Source: Haloarcula marismortui ATCC 43049
GTDB lineage: Archaea > Halobacteriota > Halobacteria > Halobacteriales > Haloarculaceae
DNA: 64,000 nucleotides
NCBI RefSeq assembly: GCF_000011085.1
Contig: NC_006397.1
Coordinates: 224,051 to 288,050, forward strand
Reading direction: 5' to 3'
Under the pieces are notes generated by a model that was not told where the DNA came from, searched no databases, and saw only the letters and a program-made list of their open reading frames with translations. The position numbers and the translations under genes are program-made. Below, one piece after another: positions 34,610-44,147 of the stretch (position 1 is the stretch's first letter; the number at the start of each line of letters is the position of its first letter).

Positions 34610-35689
34610 ATGCCTATCTCGCTGGTAACGTGGCTCCGTCTGTTCGGTGGTGTCGCCTTACTTCTGGGAAACAGCTTCTTTGTCACGACCGAGTTCGCGA
34701 TGACCCGCGTCAGGCAATTTGAGGAGGACGCGTTTCTCGGCAACGGACGTGGACTTGAACGCGCCTGGAACATGACCAAGCGGCTGGAGATATTCCTCAC
34801 AGGCTGTCAGGTCGGAATCACCATCTGTAGTGTCGGGCTGGGAGTTGTCGCTGAGCCGGCTATCACAGCAGTGCTGGAGCCCCTGCTGGGCGCGGTTGGC
34901 GTCACCGGCGGCGGACACACGACGCTGTCCGTGCTCCTCGCGCTGGTAGTGGTCAATCTCATGCACGTTATCATCGGCGAGCAGGCACCGACGTATCTGG
35001 GAATCGAGCGTGCCAAGCTCGTCGCCGGATACGGCTCGGGCCCGCTGTACGTCTGGACAAAACTCATGTATCCGGTAATCATCGCAGCGGACTGGGTGGC
35101 CAAGGCGTTGCTGGGCCTCTTCGGCGTCGAAATATCCCGTTCGTGGACTGAATCGGAAGCCGAAAGCGCTCCCGCAACCACTCGCGCCGAACTGCGCAGC
35201 GAGATGGGTGAGTCACTCAGCCGCCTCGATATCTCCGAAGAGCGACGGAGTGAAGTTATCAATGCCCTCGATATCGGCGCGACACCAGTCAGTGAGATCA
35301 TGGTTGCTCGCAGTGACATCGTCGCGCTCTCGACGACTGACGACTTCGAGACGAACATGGACCGGATCGACGGAATGCCATACGTCCGCTTTCCGTTGAT
35401 CGAAGACTCAGTTGACTCGTTCATCGGCGTCGTCTACGCGCCGACGGTGTTGCACAACTACGAAATGCTGTATTCGGGGGCAACCACACTGGAAGAGCTG
35501 GCAACCCCGCCGCTGACCGTCGCTGCTAAAACGACTATCAGTGACTTCATCGACCGGTGTCAGGCCGAAAATCAGGAACTCGCCCTCGTGGTTGCAGATG
35601 ACGATATCGTTGGTCTCCTCACTGCGACAGACGCGTTCGAGGCGATCACCGGTGAACTCGAAGACCCGATGGATCGCGCGGCCGAGTGA
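34610..35689 (+). CDS. CNNM/DUF21-CBS (HlyC/CorC-like) membrane protein
   Basis: The 359-residue protein begins at the ATG at 34610. The N-terminal DUF21/CNNM domain (1-175) has about three or four helices and the motif GNSFFVTTEFAMTRVRQFE, followed by HVIIGEQAPTYLGIERA. A CBS pair follows (about 205-350, IGATPVSEIMVARSDIVAL and ALVVADDDIVGLLTATDAFE). CNNM proteins are implicated in magnesium or cobalt efflux or its control. There is no C-terminal CorC_HlyC domain. The gene appears monocistronic. Confidence 0.9.
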   Translation: MPISLVTWLRLFGGVALLLGNSFFVTTEFAMTRVRQFEEDAFLGNGRGLERAWNMTKRLEIFLTGCQVGITICSVGLGVVAEPAITAVLEPLLGAVGVTGGGHTTLSVLLALVVVNLMHVIIGEQAPTYLGIERAKLVAGYGSGPLYVWTKLMYPVIIAADWVAKALLGLFGVEISRSWTESEAESAPATTRAELRSEMGESLSRLDISEERRSEVINALDIGATPVSEIMVARSDIVALSTTDDFETNMDRIDGMPYVRFPLIEDSVDSFIGVVYAPTVLHNYEMLYSGATTLEELATPPLTVAAKTTISDFIDRCQAENQELALVVADDDIVGLLTATDAFEAITGELEDPMDRAAE

Positions 35690-35707
35690 CTATCGGCACA
35701 GAACGCA

Positions 35708-35980
35708 TCACAGCGTTGCTGTCAAACCCATTCGCGGGCCTTCAGGGGAGCCGTTAACTGGATGTGCTCTGCAGTCCGCGCGGACGACACCGCCTGAATT
35801 CGGCATGCCCTCCCCCTCTTGATACTCCAGTCTCCGGACAGCCGTGACGGGTAGCTGTTCGTCTGCCTGTCCGCACAGCAATGCTGGCCCAGTGGTGAGT
35901 TCGTCAGCGACAGAGTCGACGAGATTGCGGTCTGGTTCGACTCGGCCGATAGCAAGACCGTGAAACGTGAACTCTGTCAT
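35708..35980 (-). CDS. Possible small protein of unknown family
   Basis: A 90-codon frame starts at the ATG at 35980. The first 55 residues (MTEFTFHGLAIGRVEPDRNL, DSVADELTTGPALLCG) have normal haloarchaeal composition. The last part (SGGVVRADCRAHPVNGSPEG) looks less protein-like, so the 3' end could be frame-degraded. It is convergent with the CNNM gene. No function can be suggested. The remaining 36.0-36.17 kb holds only the promoter of the next gene. Confidence 0.4.
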   Translation of the reverse strand: MTEFTFHGLAIGRVEPDRNLVDSVADELTTGPALLCGQADEQLPVTAVRRLEYQEGEGMPNSGGVVRADCRAHPVNGSPEGPRMGLTATL

Positions 35981-36169
35981 CATCTAGATGTCGGAAGCTG
36001 GCTATTTTAACGCGAAGACGGTTGCACAGCTGCAGGAGTAGGCGAGATTGGTTTCGAGATAGATGTTGCCGAGCCTCCTGACCGTTCCGGGACGGGAGGC
36101 CGGAAGTTGTATGTAATGTAGTCGCCCGGCGGGCGGGTTTATTGGGACAGGCTGTGTACCACCTCCCGT

Positions 36170-36457
36170 ATGCCTGAAGAAGTTCTGTTCAAGTCAGAAA
36201 GTGACCAGAGCCGAGAAGCAATTGCATCGTACCTCCGGAAAGTCGCGGACAATCTCGACAGCGGAGCCGATATCACCCTGAAAGCTGGCTCTGAGACTGT
36301 AACGCTGGCTCCCCCTGCCCGGCCAACCTTTGAAGTCAAAGCTGAGCGTGAAGGTCCAGCAGGTAACATGACTGAACTGAGTGTCGAGTTCGAACTCGAA
36401 TGGGACGAGACTGATGACGGGGACGGCAGCGGAAGTGGGCAGCTAGAAATCGAGTAA
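36170..36457 (+). CDS. Amphi-Trp domain protein
   Basis: The 95-residue protein fits the amphi-Trp family: VLFKSESDQSREAIASYLRK, an interior strand pair with DITLKAG and VTLAPP, and the closing LSVEFELEWDE. The C-terminal tail is very acidic (DDGDGSGSGQLEIE). It is a small soluble protein of unknown role common in haloarchaea, often encoded with membrane or stress genes. Confidence 0.85.
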   Translation: MPEEVLFKSESDQSREAIASYLRKVADNLDSGADITLKAGSETVTLAPPARPTFEVKAEREGPAGNMTELSVEFELEWDETDDGDGSGSGQLEIE

Positions 36458-36633
36458 TTACTCCGCACACGCTGAGACGTTGTCTGTCATGTTCTGACTG
36501 ACACGGAAGTACCACTATCGTGTTCGAACCGCCCATCGATCGTTTGCTAACGACTGCCATGACACACCGGAGACAACACAGACCGCTGTGAAGATATCGA
36601 ATCTTTTTGTCATCGGTCGTTAAACTCGCAGTC

Positions 36634-37650
36634 GTGAACCTCAGCAAGGGGTTTGTCCTCACCCTCATCGTCACCCTCCTCGTGCTATCAGCCATGCTGA
36701 TACGGCCGTTTCTCCAGTACATTCTCGGTGCCGTCCTCCTCGCCTACGTCCTCTATCCGCTGCAGATCCGCCTCGAAACGTACGTCTCCCCGATGCTCGC
36801 TGCCCTCTCGCTTGTGACTCTGGCAGTCACCGGATTCGTCGCACCGGTCGTCGTCGTCCTCGCATCAATCATGGAGAGTGCCGACCGGATACTCCGAGAG
36901 TTCGGCACCGATCCGGTGCAACTCGACATACTCGAATCACGGATCAAGGGACTAACCGGAGTTGAGGTCGACATCGCCGGTGAACTCGTCAGCTCAGGGC
37001 GGGACATCGGGACGATCATAGTCGAACGGTCGACACAGGCGTTCAGTACGATCACCTTCCATCTCATCGGGATTGCGTTAGCACTCTTTCTCATCTACTA
37101 CCTTCTCAAAGACGGCGATGATCTGGTCGACTGGCTCCACCGAACGGTGCCACTTCCAGTGGATGTCCAGCGTGACTTTTATGCCGAGATCGACGACGTG
37201 ATGTTGGGTGTGCTCTTTGGCCACGTTTTCGTTGCCATCGTTCAGGGAATTGTCGCCGGAGTCGGACTCGCCGCCACTGGCGTCCCCAATGCGATGTTCT
37301 GGACGGCTGTCATGGTCGTGCTCGCGATGGTTCCACTCATCGGTACGATTCCCGTCTGGGGTGGGGCGGTAATCTACCTGTATGCCACGGACGAGCCCCT
37401 GCTTGCTGTCGGGTTATTCCTTTACAGTGTCATCATTGTTGGACTCACCGACGACTATCTCCGGCCGTTCGCCGTCGACAGGTACGCGAAGCTCAATCCG
37501 GCCGTCATCCTCCTCGGTATCCTCGGCGGGGCATACGCATTCGGGGTTATGGGACTGCTTTTCGGTCCCGTCGTCCTCGGGGCGCTCAAAGCCGCTCTCC
37601 GCGTCGGTCTGGATACCTGGTCTCAGATCGACGACGGAAACATTGGTTGA
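36634..37650 (+). CDS. AI-2E/PerM-family transporter
   Basis: From the GTG at 36634 the protein has 338 residues; a TTG at 36607 is an alternative with a short non-hydrophobic leader. About eight membrane helices are arranged in the family pattern, with a periplasmic loop (about 75-130) and the conserved FLIYYLLKDGDDLVDWL. The C-terminal GILGGAYAFGVMGLLFGPVV is also diagnostic. The family includes the quorum-signal exporter TqsA and Na+/H+ antiporters, so the substrate is not predictable. Confidence 0.87.
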   Translation: MNLSKGFVLTLIVTLLVLSAMLIRPFLQYILGAVLLAYVLYPLQIRLETYVSPMLAALSLVTLAVTGFVAPVVVVLASIMESADRILREFGTDPVQLDILESRIKGLTGVEVDIAGELVSSGRDIGTIIVERSTQAFSTITFHLIGIALALFLIYYLLKDGDDLVDWLHRTVPLPVDVQRDFYAEIDDVMLGVLFGHVFVAIVQGIVAGVGLAATGVPNAMFWTAVMVVLAMVPLIGTIPVWGGAVIYLYATDEPLLAVGLFLYSVIIVGLTDDYLRPFAVDRYAKLNPAVILLGILGGAYAFGVMGLLFGPVVLGALKAALRVGLDTWSQIDDGNIG

Positions 37651-37744
37651 CCGACCGCTCCGAATCTGCCGACGATAACCGTACACCCCATCAGCAGCGT
37701 CGACGGGTTACGGTGGCTGACACTGTCTCACCGTCGCCTGTCTA

Positions 37745-38176
37745 TCATCGCGGCTCAAAGACGTGAACCGGCCAGTCGGTCTCGTAGTCAAGGGCGATTT
37801 CCTGCTCTGTGGCCGTCGGCTCACGCACCGTGAGTTCGACCGGGTCCCCGATGGTGACATCGGCGTAGTCGGCGGCGACGCGCCCAAGCAGGCGGCCACC
37901 GTCCGCGAGTTCCACGACGGCGACCGTGTAGGGCGCGTCCGCTTCGAAGGCCGGCGGCGGCGTGTGGACCGCTGTGTACGAGAATATCTGGCCCTCGCGG
38001 GACTGCGATTCGACGTCGACAGCGCGACTGCCACAGGCGTAGCAGGCCGGTCGCGGCGGCAACAGGACCTGTCCACAGTCCGCACAGACTCCGCCCAGAA
38101 GTTCGCCGTCTGCGAGGGCGTCGAAGAAGCCCGGTAGCGTCCGCGGGTCGGTCGCATCGAGGTCGCTGCCCGTCAT
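37745..38176 (-). CDS. DUF35 OB-fold zinc-ribbon acyl-CoA-binding protein
   Basis: The 143-residue protein has a zinc ribbon with CADCGQVLLPPRPACYACG (residues about 31-49, two CxxC pairs). An OB fold follows (DVESQSREGQIFSYTAVHTP to TIGDPVELTVRE). DUF35 proteins bridge thiolase and HMG-CoA synthase or partner thiolases in archaea. The start overlaps the thiolase stop by 4 bp, which fits a two-subunit thiolase complex. Confidence 0.92.
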   Translation of the reverse strand: MTGSDLDATDPRTLPGFFDALADGELLGGVCADCGQVLLPPRPACYACGSRAVDVESQSREGQIFSYTAVHTPPPAFEADAPYTVAVVELADGGRLLGRVAADYADVTIGDPVELTVREPTATEQEIALDYETDWPVHVFEPR

Positions 38177-39342
38177 GGTGCCTCCGCCGTCGTGAGCACG
38201 TGGCTGACGGTGACGGCATCCCCGACGCCCCCTTCGTTGAGCAACAGAGCTGTCTCGGCACCCTCGACTGCCCGGTCGCCCGCACCGCCCGTGAGCTGTT
38301 CGTAGGCTTCGAGCGCCTGCAAGAGCCCGGTGGCACCGATAGGGTGACCGCGGGCCTTCAGTCCCCCACTCGGGCTCAACTGCACGTCCGTCCAGCCGTC
38401 AGCCCGCTCCGCTGGTGGCAGGTAGCTCTGATAGCCCGTTCCTGCGGGAGCGAAGCCGGCGGCCTCGGCAAGCAGCGCCTCGCAAACGGTGAAAGCGTCG
38501 TGGACCTCCGCGATGTCGACGGCCGTGGCGTCGATGCCTGCTTCCTCGTAGGCCGTCTCGGTGGCAACGCGAGCGCCCGCGATATCGGTCATATCTCGCT
38601 CAGCGACCGCGATGTTGTTCGCAGAAGCCCCACTGCCAGCGACGCGCACCTGTGGTTGGTCAAGCTCGGCCGCCAGTTCGGCGGTCGTCACGAGGACGGC
38701 GGCGGCACCGTCTCCGACCGGCGCACAGTCGTAGAGCTTCAGCGGCGGGGCGACGGGGTCCGATTCCAGCACGGTCGCCACGTCGATCTCTTTCGGGAAC
38801 TGCGCCCGGGGGTTGCGAGCGGCGTTGGCGTGGTTCTTCACTGCGATCTCGGCAAGGTCTCGCTCCGTGGCGTCGGTCTCGTAGAGGTACCGCTGGCCGA
38901 GCAGTGCGTACTGGCTGGGTGCGGTGATGCCGGAGCGTTGCTCGATGGCGCGGTCGAATGCCGCCGAGAGCGCATCTGTCGCGCCGCTGGTGCCCGCAGA
39001 CGTCATTTTTTCGACGCCGCAGGCAAGCACCGCCTCGTGTTCGCCGTTGCGAACGTCCTTGACTGCATGGCGTAGCGCGAGCGCGCCCGCGGCGGCACAC
39101 CCCTCAACCCGCTCGGCGGGGACGTGACGGAGGCCGGCCCATTCGGCCAGTAGCGTCCCGTGCATGATCTGGTGTTCGTAGCTCTCCGACTGGTTCCCGA
39201 CGTACACCGCCTCGACGATCTCGGCGGGGTCGGGCAGTTCGTCGAACGCCTCTGCAAGGGCCACTGAGAACAGGTCGCGGCCCGGGAGGTCTGTGCGGCC
39301 GAGCGGTGAGGCACCGACCGATGCGATGACTGGCTCTGGCAT
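38173..39342 (-). CDS. Thiolase (acetyl-CoA C-acetyltransferase, SCPx-like)
   Basis: From the ATG at 39342 the protein has 389 residues; a GTG nine bases upstream is possible. The nucleophile cysteine lies in RVEGCAAAGALALRHA (about 81). The second catalytic region has AEVHDAFTVCEALLAEA and the C-terminal SPSGGLKARGHPIGATG. It condenses or cleaves acyl-CoA units, and with the DUF35 partner it may feed the mevalonate route or degrade beta-ketoacyl-CoA. The two genes form a minus-strand operon. Confidence 0.92.
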   Translation of the reverse strand: MPEPVIASVGASPLGRTDLPGRDLFSVALAEAFDELPDPAEIVEAVYVGNQSESYEHQIMHGTLLAEWAGLRHVPAERVEGCAAAGALALRHAVKDVRNGEHEAVLACGVEKMTSAGTSGATDALSAAFDRAIEQRSGITAPSQYALLGQRYLYETDATERDLAEIAVKNHANAARNPRAQFPKEIDVATVLESDPVAPPLKLYDCAPVGDGAAAVLVTTAELAAELDQPQVRVAGSGASANNIAVAERDMTDIAGARVATETAYEEAGIDATAVDIAEVHDAFTVCEALLAEAAGFAPAGTGYQSYLPPAERADGWTDVQLSPSGGLKARGHPIGATGLLQALEAYEQLTGGAGDRAVEGAETALLLNEGGVGDAVTVSHVLTTAEAP

Positions 39343-39580
39343 CTGTACCACTCACGTCTCAACAGACCTAGTTAGTCGTTCTCATTTTCTATATTTTTGA
39401 TGTATTCGGCTGGCAAACTACACACATCGTTTTCTATCGGCCCGCAGAGAAGAGGTCTCTTGGAACGGCTGTTTTCCTTATCACACGGCTTTCAGACACG
39501 TGGCCCTGACAGCTATGGCCGCTGTGTCGAACAGTTTGACTCTCTGAGAGCGAGCGGAGACTGTCTCACAGCAATCACTC

Positions 39581-40699
39581 TCAGTCGTCGGCTGAGGCAC
39601 CGCCTGTCTGCACTTCATGCTCGGAGAGTGCAGCGGACGGCGCGAGGAATTTTGCAGGGTCGAACGCAGTCAGTTCCTCGCCCGCTTCGACTTTGTCAGG
39701 CCAATCCGGATTGGCGAGTGCACTCGTTGCCAGTGTTACGAGGTCGGCACCGGCATCGATCTTCTCGCGGGCCGCGTCAGGCGTCCCAAGCCCGCCGTTG
39801 TCGATGATGACCGTCTCATCCGCGGCGTATTCGGCCGCGGCCTCGGCCAGGGTTGGTCCATCGTCGCCAAACGCTGGCGTGGTCGCATCGGGTTCAGTAA
39901 CGTGGATGTAGTCGGCCCCAGCCGCCGACAGTTCCTCGAAGAACACCGCGGCGGCGTCCTCGCCTTCGGGCCACCGGTGGTCTTCATCAAGGGCCGTCGA
40001 CTGTGAGACTCGGATACCGACAACGAAATCGGCAGGTGTGGCCTCGTCGACCGCAGCGACAACCTCGCGCGGATAGCGTACCCGATTTGCGGGTTCACCG
40101 CCGTACTCGTCGTCACGCTGGTTGAAGTCAGCCGAGAGGAATTCGTGAAGGAGATACCCGTTCGCACCGTGGATTTCGACGCCGTCGAACCCCGCGTCGA
40201 TGGCGTTCTGCGCCGAGGTGACGAATGAATCACGGATGTCGGCAAGCTCATCGACCGTGGCTGCTTTGGGCGTCGGGAAGTCTCCGCTTCCGCCGTAGGC
40301 TTCGGCCTTTTGCCCGTCCGGTTGTACCGCTGAGGGGGCGATCGTCTGTTCCCCCGCAACATGCGGATTCCCCTGACTCTGTGCACCGGCATGCATCAAT
40401 TGTGCGAAAATCGGGACACCAGCCTCGTGGACTGTCTCCGTAACCTGTTGCCAAGACGCTGCCTGCGTGTCGGTCGCCAGTCCGGGCTGGTTCAGATACC
40501 CCTGGCTATGTGCTTCGTCGGGATACGTCCCCTCTGTAATGAGAAACGAGAACCCACCGTCAGCGAACCGCTGATAGTACTGGGCCATCTCCGCCGTCGC
40601 ACGGCCGTCGTCAGTGGCGCTCACCCGTGTCATCGGAGCAAGGCCAACTCGGTTATCTAATGGCAGCTCGTTGAGTGTCGTCGAGTCGAACAGTGTCAC
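39581..40699 (-). CDS. Old Yellow Enzyme-type NADH:flavin oxidoreductase
   Basis: Starting at the GTG at 40699 gives 372 residues beginning VTLFDSTTLNELPLDNRVGL, the normal N-terminus. An in-frame ATG at 40867 would add about 56 odd residues and cover the promoter. The FMN barrel shows LAPMTRVSA, QLMHAGAQS, FDGVEIHGANGYLLHEFL, RDDEYGG and TVIIDNGGL. It reduces activated C=C bonds or other electrophiles. A likely TATA (ttacgttat) lies about 20 bp before the chosen start, as expected for a leaderless mRNA. It is an isolated gene. Confidence 0.9.
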   Translation of the reverse strand: MTLFDSTTLNELPLDNRVGLAPMTRVSATDDGRATAEMAQYYQRFADGGFSFLITEGTYPDEAHSQGYLNQPGLATDTQAASWQQVTETVHEAGVPIFAQLMHAGAQSQGNPHVAGEQTIAPSAVQPDGQKAEAYGGSGDFPTPKAATVDELADIRDSFVTSAQNAIDAGFDGVEIHGANGYLLHEFLSADFNQRDDEYGGEPANRVRYPREVVAAVDEATPADFVVGIRVSQSTALDEDHRWPEGEDAAAVFFEELSAAGADYIHVTEPDATTPAFGDDGPTLAEAAAEYAADETVIIDNGGLGTPDAAREKIDAGADLVTLATSALANPDWPDKVEAGEELTAFDPAKFLAPSAALSEHEVQTGGASADD

Positions 40700-40897
40700 A
40701 CCGCCCGGTAAGCGGATAACGTAATTAACGGCTGGTTCAGCATACGCCGAATCAGTGCCTATAATTGTCAAAAGGCGCACACTGACGGTGTGACTACGAT
40801 TCATGCGTTTCTGATATGACGTGACTGGACCGGAACTTCGGTAGCGTGTTTCCGGACCGACAGACACGCAGTAGCCGCCATCGCAACGGACAGCGCC

Positions 40898-40939
40898 TAC
40901 TGTCCTATCATAATACCTTTATATACATATTGGACAGTA
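40898..40939. promoter_or_regulatory. Inverted repeat flanking the ugpB TATA box
   Basis: TACTGTCC at 40898-40905 and GGACAGTA at 40932-40939 are exact inverted copies 26 bp apart, enclosing ctttatatac, a strong archaeal TATA box. The start codon follows about 50 bp later. It is a likely operator controlling the glycerol-phosphate importer. Confidence 0.55.
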
Positions 40940-40988
40940 TAGAGACCAATTATAATCATTCATTCTTCATGCCTTGGTCGCACAGGAT

Positions 40989-42350
40989 ATGGTGCAAAGT
41001 GGTGGCGGGTACGACGGTGTATCGCGGCGGTCGGTGTTGAAAGCCTCAGGGACTGCGCTCACGGTCGGGACCGTGGGCTTAGCGGGGTGTAGCAGTAGCA
41101 GCGGTGCCAGCGTCCGACCGGTCAATGAAGACAGTCTCACTATCTGGCATGCCATGGGCGGGACCAACGGTGAGACGCTGCAGGGGCTGGTCGACCAGTT
41201 CCAGTCCGAGACAGACATCAACGCCAACCTCGTGTTTCAGGACTCCTACGAGGGAGTGCTGACGAACACACTGAGCGCACTCGACTCCGGCGAGGTCCCT
41301 GATGTCTTCCAGATCGACAGTCTGTTCGCCCAGCAAGTCCTCGATACGGACGCAGTCGAGCCCGTCGAGAACTTGCTCTCCGACAACTACCCGGTCGATG
41401 ACTTTCTGTCGAACGTGACCTCGTTTTTCACCATCGATGATACGCTCACATCGATGCCGTTCAACAACTCAAACGCTATTCTCTATTACAACCGGTCGGC
41501 GTTCAAGGAAGCCGGGCTTGACCCGGACAGCCCACCGACCACGCTGGAGGAAGTGCGTAGCTACTCACAGACGCTCGTCGACGAAGGAGTCACCGAAGCC
41601 GGGCTCACCTGGCCGAACCACGTCTGGTTCGTCGAGCACTTCTACTCCGTCGACGGACAGACGCTACTTGACGCCGAGAACGGCCATGCCGGCCAACCGA
41701 CGACGATGCAGACGGACAACAGTACGGCCCGGTCGCTGTACGAGTGGTGGCACGAAATGGCTGACAACGGTCTGTTCAGCAACCCCGGGATCGAGGCCTG
41801 GGGGGAAGCAACGTCCACATTCCTTACCGGGAAAGCCGCTATGTTGATGACCTCGACGGCATCGGTCACTGGTATCCGCTCCGGCGCGGAGGAGAACGGA
41901 TTCGAGGTGGACAACGCCTTCTACCCAACAATTGACGGTGACCGAACCGGGCCGGTTATCGGTGGTGCTTCGTGGTTCGTTCCCTCCGGACTGCCACAGG
42001 AGCGCCAGGACGACATCGGCAGCTTCCTCGAATTCATGGGACGACCGGAGTCACAGATCACCTGGCACAAGGGGACCGGCTACTACCCGATCCGACAGAG
42101 CGCTGTCGAACAGCTCGAAAACGACGGCTGGTTTGCGGAGAACCCAATGTACCGAACCGCATTCGACCAGTTGACACAGGCCGAGAGCACGCCGGCGACG
42201 AAGCGAATGCTCATCGGCCCAGCTCGACAGGTCCAGACAACAATTCAAGATATGTCAGTCGAGCTGTTCAGTGGCGATGTCAGCGTCGACGAGGGGCTCT
42301 CCGAGCTGAAGTCGGCTGTCGAGGACGAACTGGACCGATACTACAGCTAA
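40989..42350 (+). CDS. ugpB: Glycerol-3-phosphate-type ABC transporter substrate-binding lipoprotein
   Basis: From the ATG at 40989 the protein has 453 residues. The Tat signal SRRSVLKASGTALTVG and lipobox GLAGC are near residues 13-34. The mature part is a family 1 solute-binding protein, with SLTIWHAMGGTNGETLQGLV, SMPFNNSNAILYYNRSAFKEA and GGASWFVPSG. These agree with UgpB (the WHAM and PFNNS segments). The next gene starts within its stop codon (TAATG). GlpQ at the end of the cluster supports glycerophosphodiester or glycerol-3-phosphate as substrate; a sugar is the alternative. Confidence 0.85.
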   Translation: MVQSGGGYDGVSRRSVLKASGTALTVGTVGLAGCSSSSGASVRPVNEDSLTIWHAMGGTNGETLQGLVDQFQSETDINANLVFQDSYEGVLTNTLSALDSGEVPDVFQIDSLFAQQVLDTDAVEPVENLLSDNYPVDDFLSNVTSFFTIDDTLTSMPFNNSNAILYYNRSAFKEAGLDPDSPPTTLEEVRSYSQTLVDEGVTEAGLTWPNHVWFVEHFYSVDGQTLLDAENGHAGQPTTMQTDNSTARSLYEWWHEMADNGLFSNPGIEAWGEATSTFLTGKAAMLMTSTASVTGIRSGAEENGFEVDNAFYPTIDGDRTGPVIGGASWFVPSGLPQERQDDIGSFLEFMGRPESQITWHKGTGYYPIRQSAVEQLENDGWFAENPMYRTAFDQLTQAESTPATKRMLIGPARQVQTTIQDMSVELFSGDVSVDEGLSELKSAVEDELDRYYS

Positions 42351-43234
42351 TGTCCACGCGCGAAGTCTTCACAGACCGCCTGCAGGCCGGCGTGTTGCTG
42401 TTACCGACGATGGTCGTATCGCTGGTGTTCCTCTACTACCCGACGGTCCGTGCAGTTGGACTCAGTTTGTACCGGGCCTCGCTTGCCCGAGGTGACGTGT
42501 TCGTCGGGCTAGAGAACTACAGACGGTTAGCCAGCTCCTCGGAGTATCTCCGGAGCGTCCTGATATCGGTACTGTTCGCTGCGTGTGTCGTCGTCGGCGT
42601 GATGGCCGTTGCCCTGTGCATCTCCTTCCTTATCCACGAGATTGATGTCGGAAAGGGACTGTATCTGGTGGCGGTTATCTGGCCGTACGCACTGCCGCCG
42701 GCCGTCGCCGGGCTTGTGTTCCTGTTCATTGCACACCCGAACATCGGCATCTTCACGAGCTACATCGAGGCCTTTGGCGTCGATGTCAACTGGTTCAGCA
42801 ATGGTCCGCAGGCGTTCGTCGTCGTGCTGATCGCCGCGGTGTGGAAGCAGGTCGGGTACAACGTTATCTTCATGACAGCCGCACTCGGCAACGTCCCCGA
42901 GTCGCTGACTGAGACCGCCGAACTCGATGGCGTTTCCCGAACGCGGCGACTGCTCCGCGTGTACGTCCCGATCATCTCGCCGACGCTCGTGTTTCTGGTC
43001 ATCATGAACACGATCTACGGCTTTTTCGGGACGTTCGCGATGGTCGACCTCATGACCAAGGGTGGGCCCGCCGGTGCGACGAACATCCTCATCTATGACC
43101 TTTACCGGACCGCCTTCCAGTTCTACGAGTTCGGCTTCGCCTCGGCGAAGTCCGTTGTGCTGTTCGTCGCCGTCGGGCTGTTGATGTACGGTCAGTTCCG
43201 GCTGAGCGACAGATATGCCTACTACGGAGGATAA
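42350..43234 (+). CDS. ugpA: Ugp-type ABC permease, UgpA-like
   Basis: The 294-residue membrane protein has six hydrophobic helices and the MalF-type coupling motif ETAELDGVSRTRRLLRVYVPIISP (read in two parts). The N-terminus (STREVFTDRLQAGVLLLPTM) matches UgpA/MalF-like permeases. It starts at the ATG overlapping the ugpB stop, and longer upstream frames over ugpB are artefacts. It forms the heterodimeric channel with the next gene product. Confidence 0.9.
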   Translation: MSTREVFTDRLQAGVLLLPTMVVSLVFLYYPTVRAVGLSLYRASLARGDVFVGLENYRRLASSSEYLRSVLISVLFAACVVVGVMAVALCISFLIHEIDVGKGLYLVAVIWPYALPPAVAGLVFLFIAHPNIGIFTSYIEAFGVDVNWFSNGPQAFVVVLIAAVWKQVGYNVIFMTAALGNVPESLTETAELDGVSRTRRLLRVYVPIISPTLVFLVIMNTIYGFFGTFAMVDLMTKGGPAGATNILIYDLYRTAFQFYEFGFASAKSVVLFVAVGLLMYGQFRLSDRYAYYGG

Positions 43235-43235
43235 A

Positions 43236-44138
43236 ATGCTCGGCTCACTCCTTACTGCGTTGACCGCCGCTGCTGAGCCCTCCCGGTCTGCGGGACGAAC
43301 TACCAGTGAACGCATTCGGCGATTCGAGACGGAGCAGCTCACGCTGCACGTGCTTGCAGCGACAATCGTGTTCCTGATCATACTGCCAGTGTTGATCGCG
43401 GCACTCGTCTCCACGAAGCGGGCGGGTATCGTTACGTCTATCGGCGATCTGGCTCCCGGCGGCCACGCGCTGTCGAACTACCGGCGTGCGCTCATTGGCC
43501 TCGAATTCTGGCGATTTATGCTCAATTCGTTCCTGATGTCTGTTGCCGTCGTCGTCGGGAAACTGGTCGTGTCGCTGCTGGCCGCGCTGGTGATCGTCTA
43601 CTACAGGTTCCCGTACAAGAACGCCGTGTTCCTGTTTATCCTCTTTACTCTCTTGCTCCCGGTCCCGGTCAGGTTTGTGCCGCTGTATCGCCTGACGACA
43701 GAGCTCGGCATGAGTAACACCTTCTTCGCGATCACGGTCCCGTATCTGGCCAGCGCGACGACCGTGTTCATCCTGCGCCAGCACTTCTTGTCGATTCCAG
43801 CCTCGCTCGTTGAGACGGCAAAGGTCGACGGTGTCGGGCCGCTGCGGTTTCTGTGGTCGGTACTGGTTCCGATGTCCCGCGCCGTTCTCGTGGGCGTGTC
43901 GGTGATCATGTTCGTCTACACGTGGAACCAGTACCTCTGGCCGCTGGTGATCATCAACGCTGAAAGCCTGCAGGTCGCACAGGTCGGGCTGAGTCTGCTT
44001 CGCGGCCAGGCCAGCACCGGTGAAGTGGCCTGGTCCATGGTGATGACCGGGTCGATGCTGACCCTGTTGCCACCGCTGGCGCTGCTAGTGCTGTTCCGAC
44101 GACAGCTGCTGGAGACGTTCACGATTCAACAAAAATGA
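43236..44138 (+). CDS. ugpE: Ugp-type ABC permease, UgpE-like
   Basis: The 300-residue membrane protein has six helices and the EAA-type coupling loop VETAKVDGVGPLRFLWSVLV. The ATG at 43236 is preferred because a GGAGG sits 5 nt upstream, a rare clear Shine-Dalgarno site in this window. The ATG at 43215 in the same frame would overlap ugpA by 20 bp. The long soluble N-terminus before the first helix (about 30 residues) is unusual for the family. It pairs with UgpA. Confidence 0.88.
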   Translation: MLGSLLTALTAAAEPSRSAGRTTSERIRRFETEQLTLHVLAATIVFLIILPVLIAALVSTKRAGIVTSIGDLAPGGHALSNYRRALIGLEFWRFMLNSFLMSVAVVVGKLVVSLLAALVIVYYRFPYKNAVFLFILFTLLLPVPVRFVPLYRLTTELGMSNTFFAITVPYLASATTVFILRQHFLSIPASLVETAKVDGVGPLRFLWSVLVPMSRAVLVGVSVIMFVYTWNQYLWPLVIINAESLQVAQVGLSLLRGQASTGEVAWSMVMTGSMLTLLPPLALLVLFRRQLLETFTIQQK

Positions 44139-44147
44139 GAGAAAATT

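Noticed and set aside
40700..40867. N-terminal extension of the Old Yellow Enzyme gene to the ATG at 40867
   Set aside because: The extra 56 residues are not family-like and would cover the probable TATA box; the GTG at 40699 gives the normal N-terminus.
42527..43414. 295-codon minus-strand frame over the ugpA-like gene
   Set aside because: Antisense to a permease with a recognised coupling motif; composition is artefactual.
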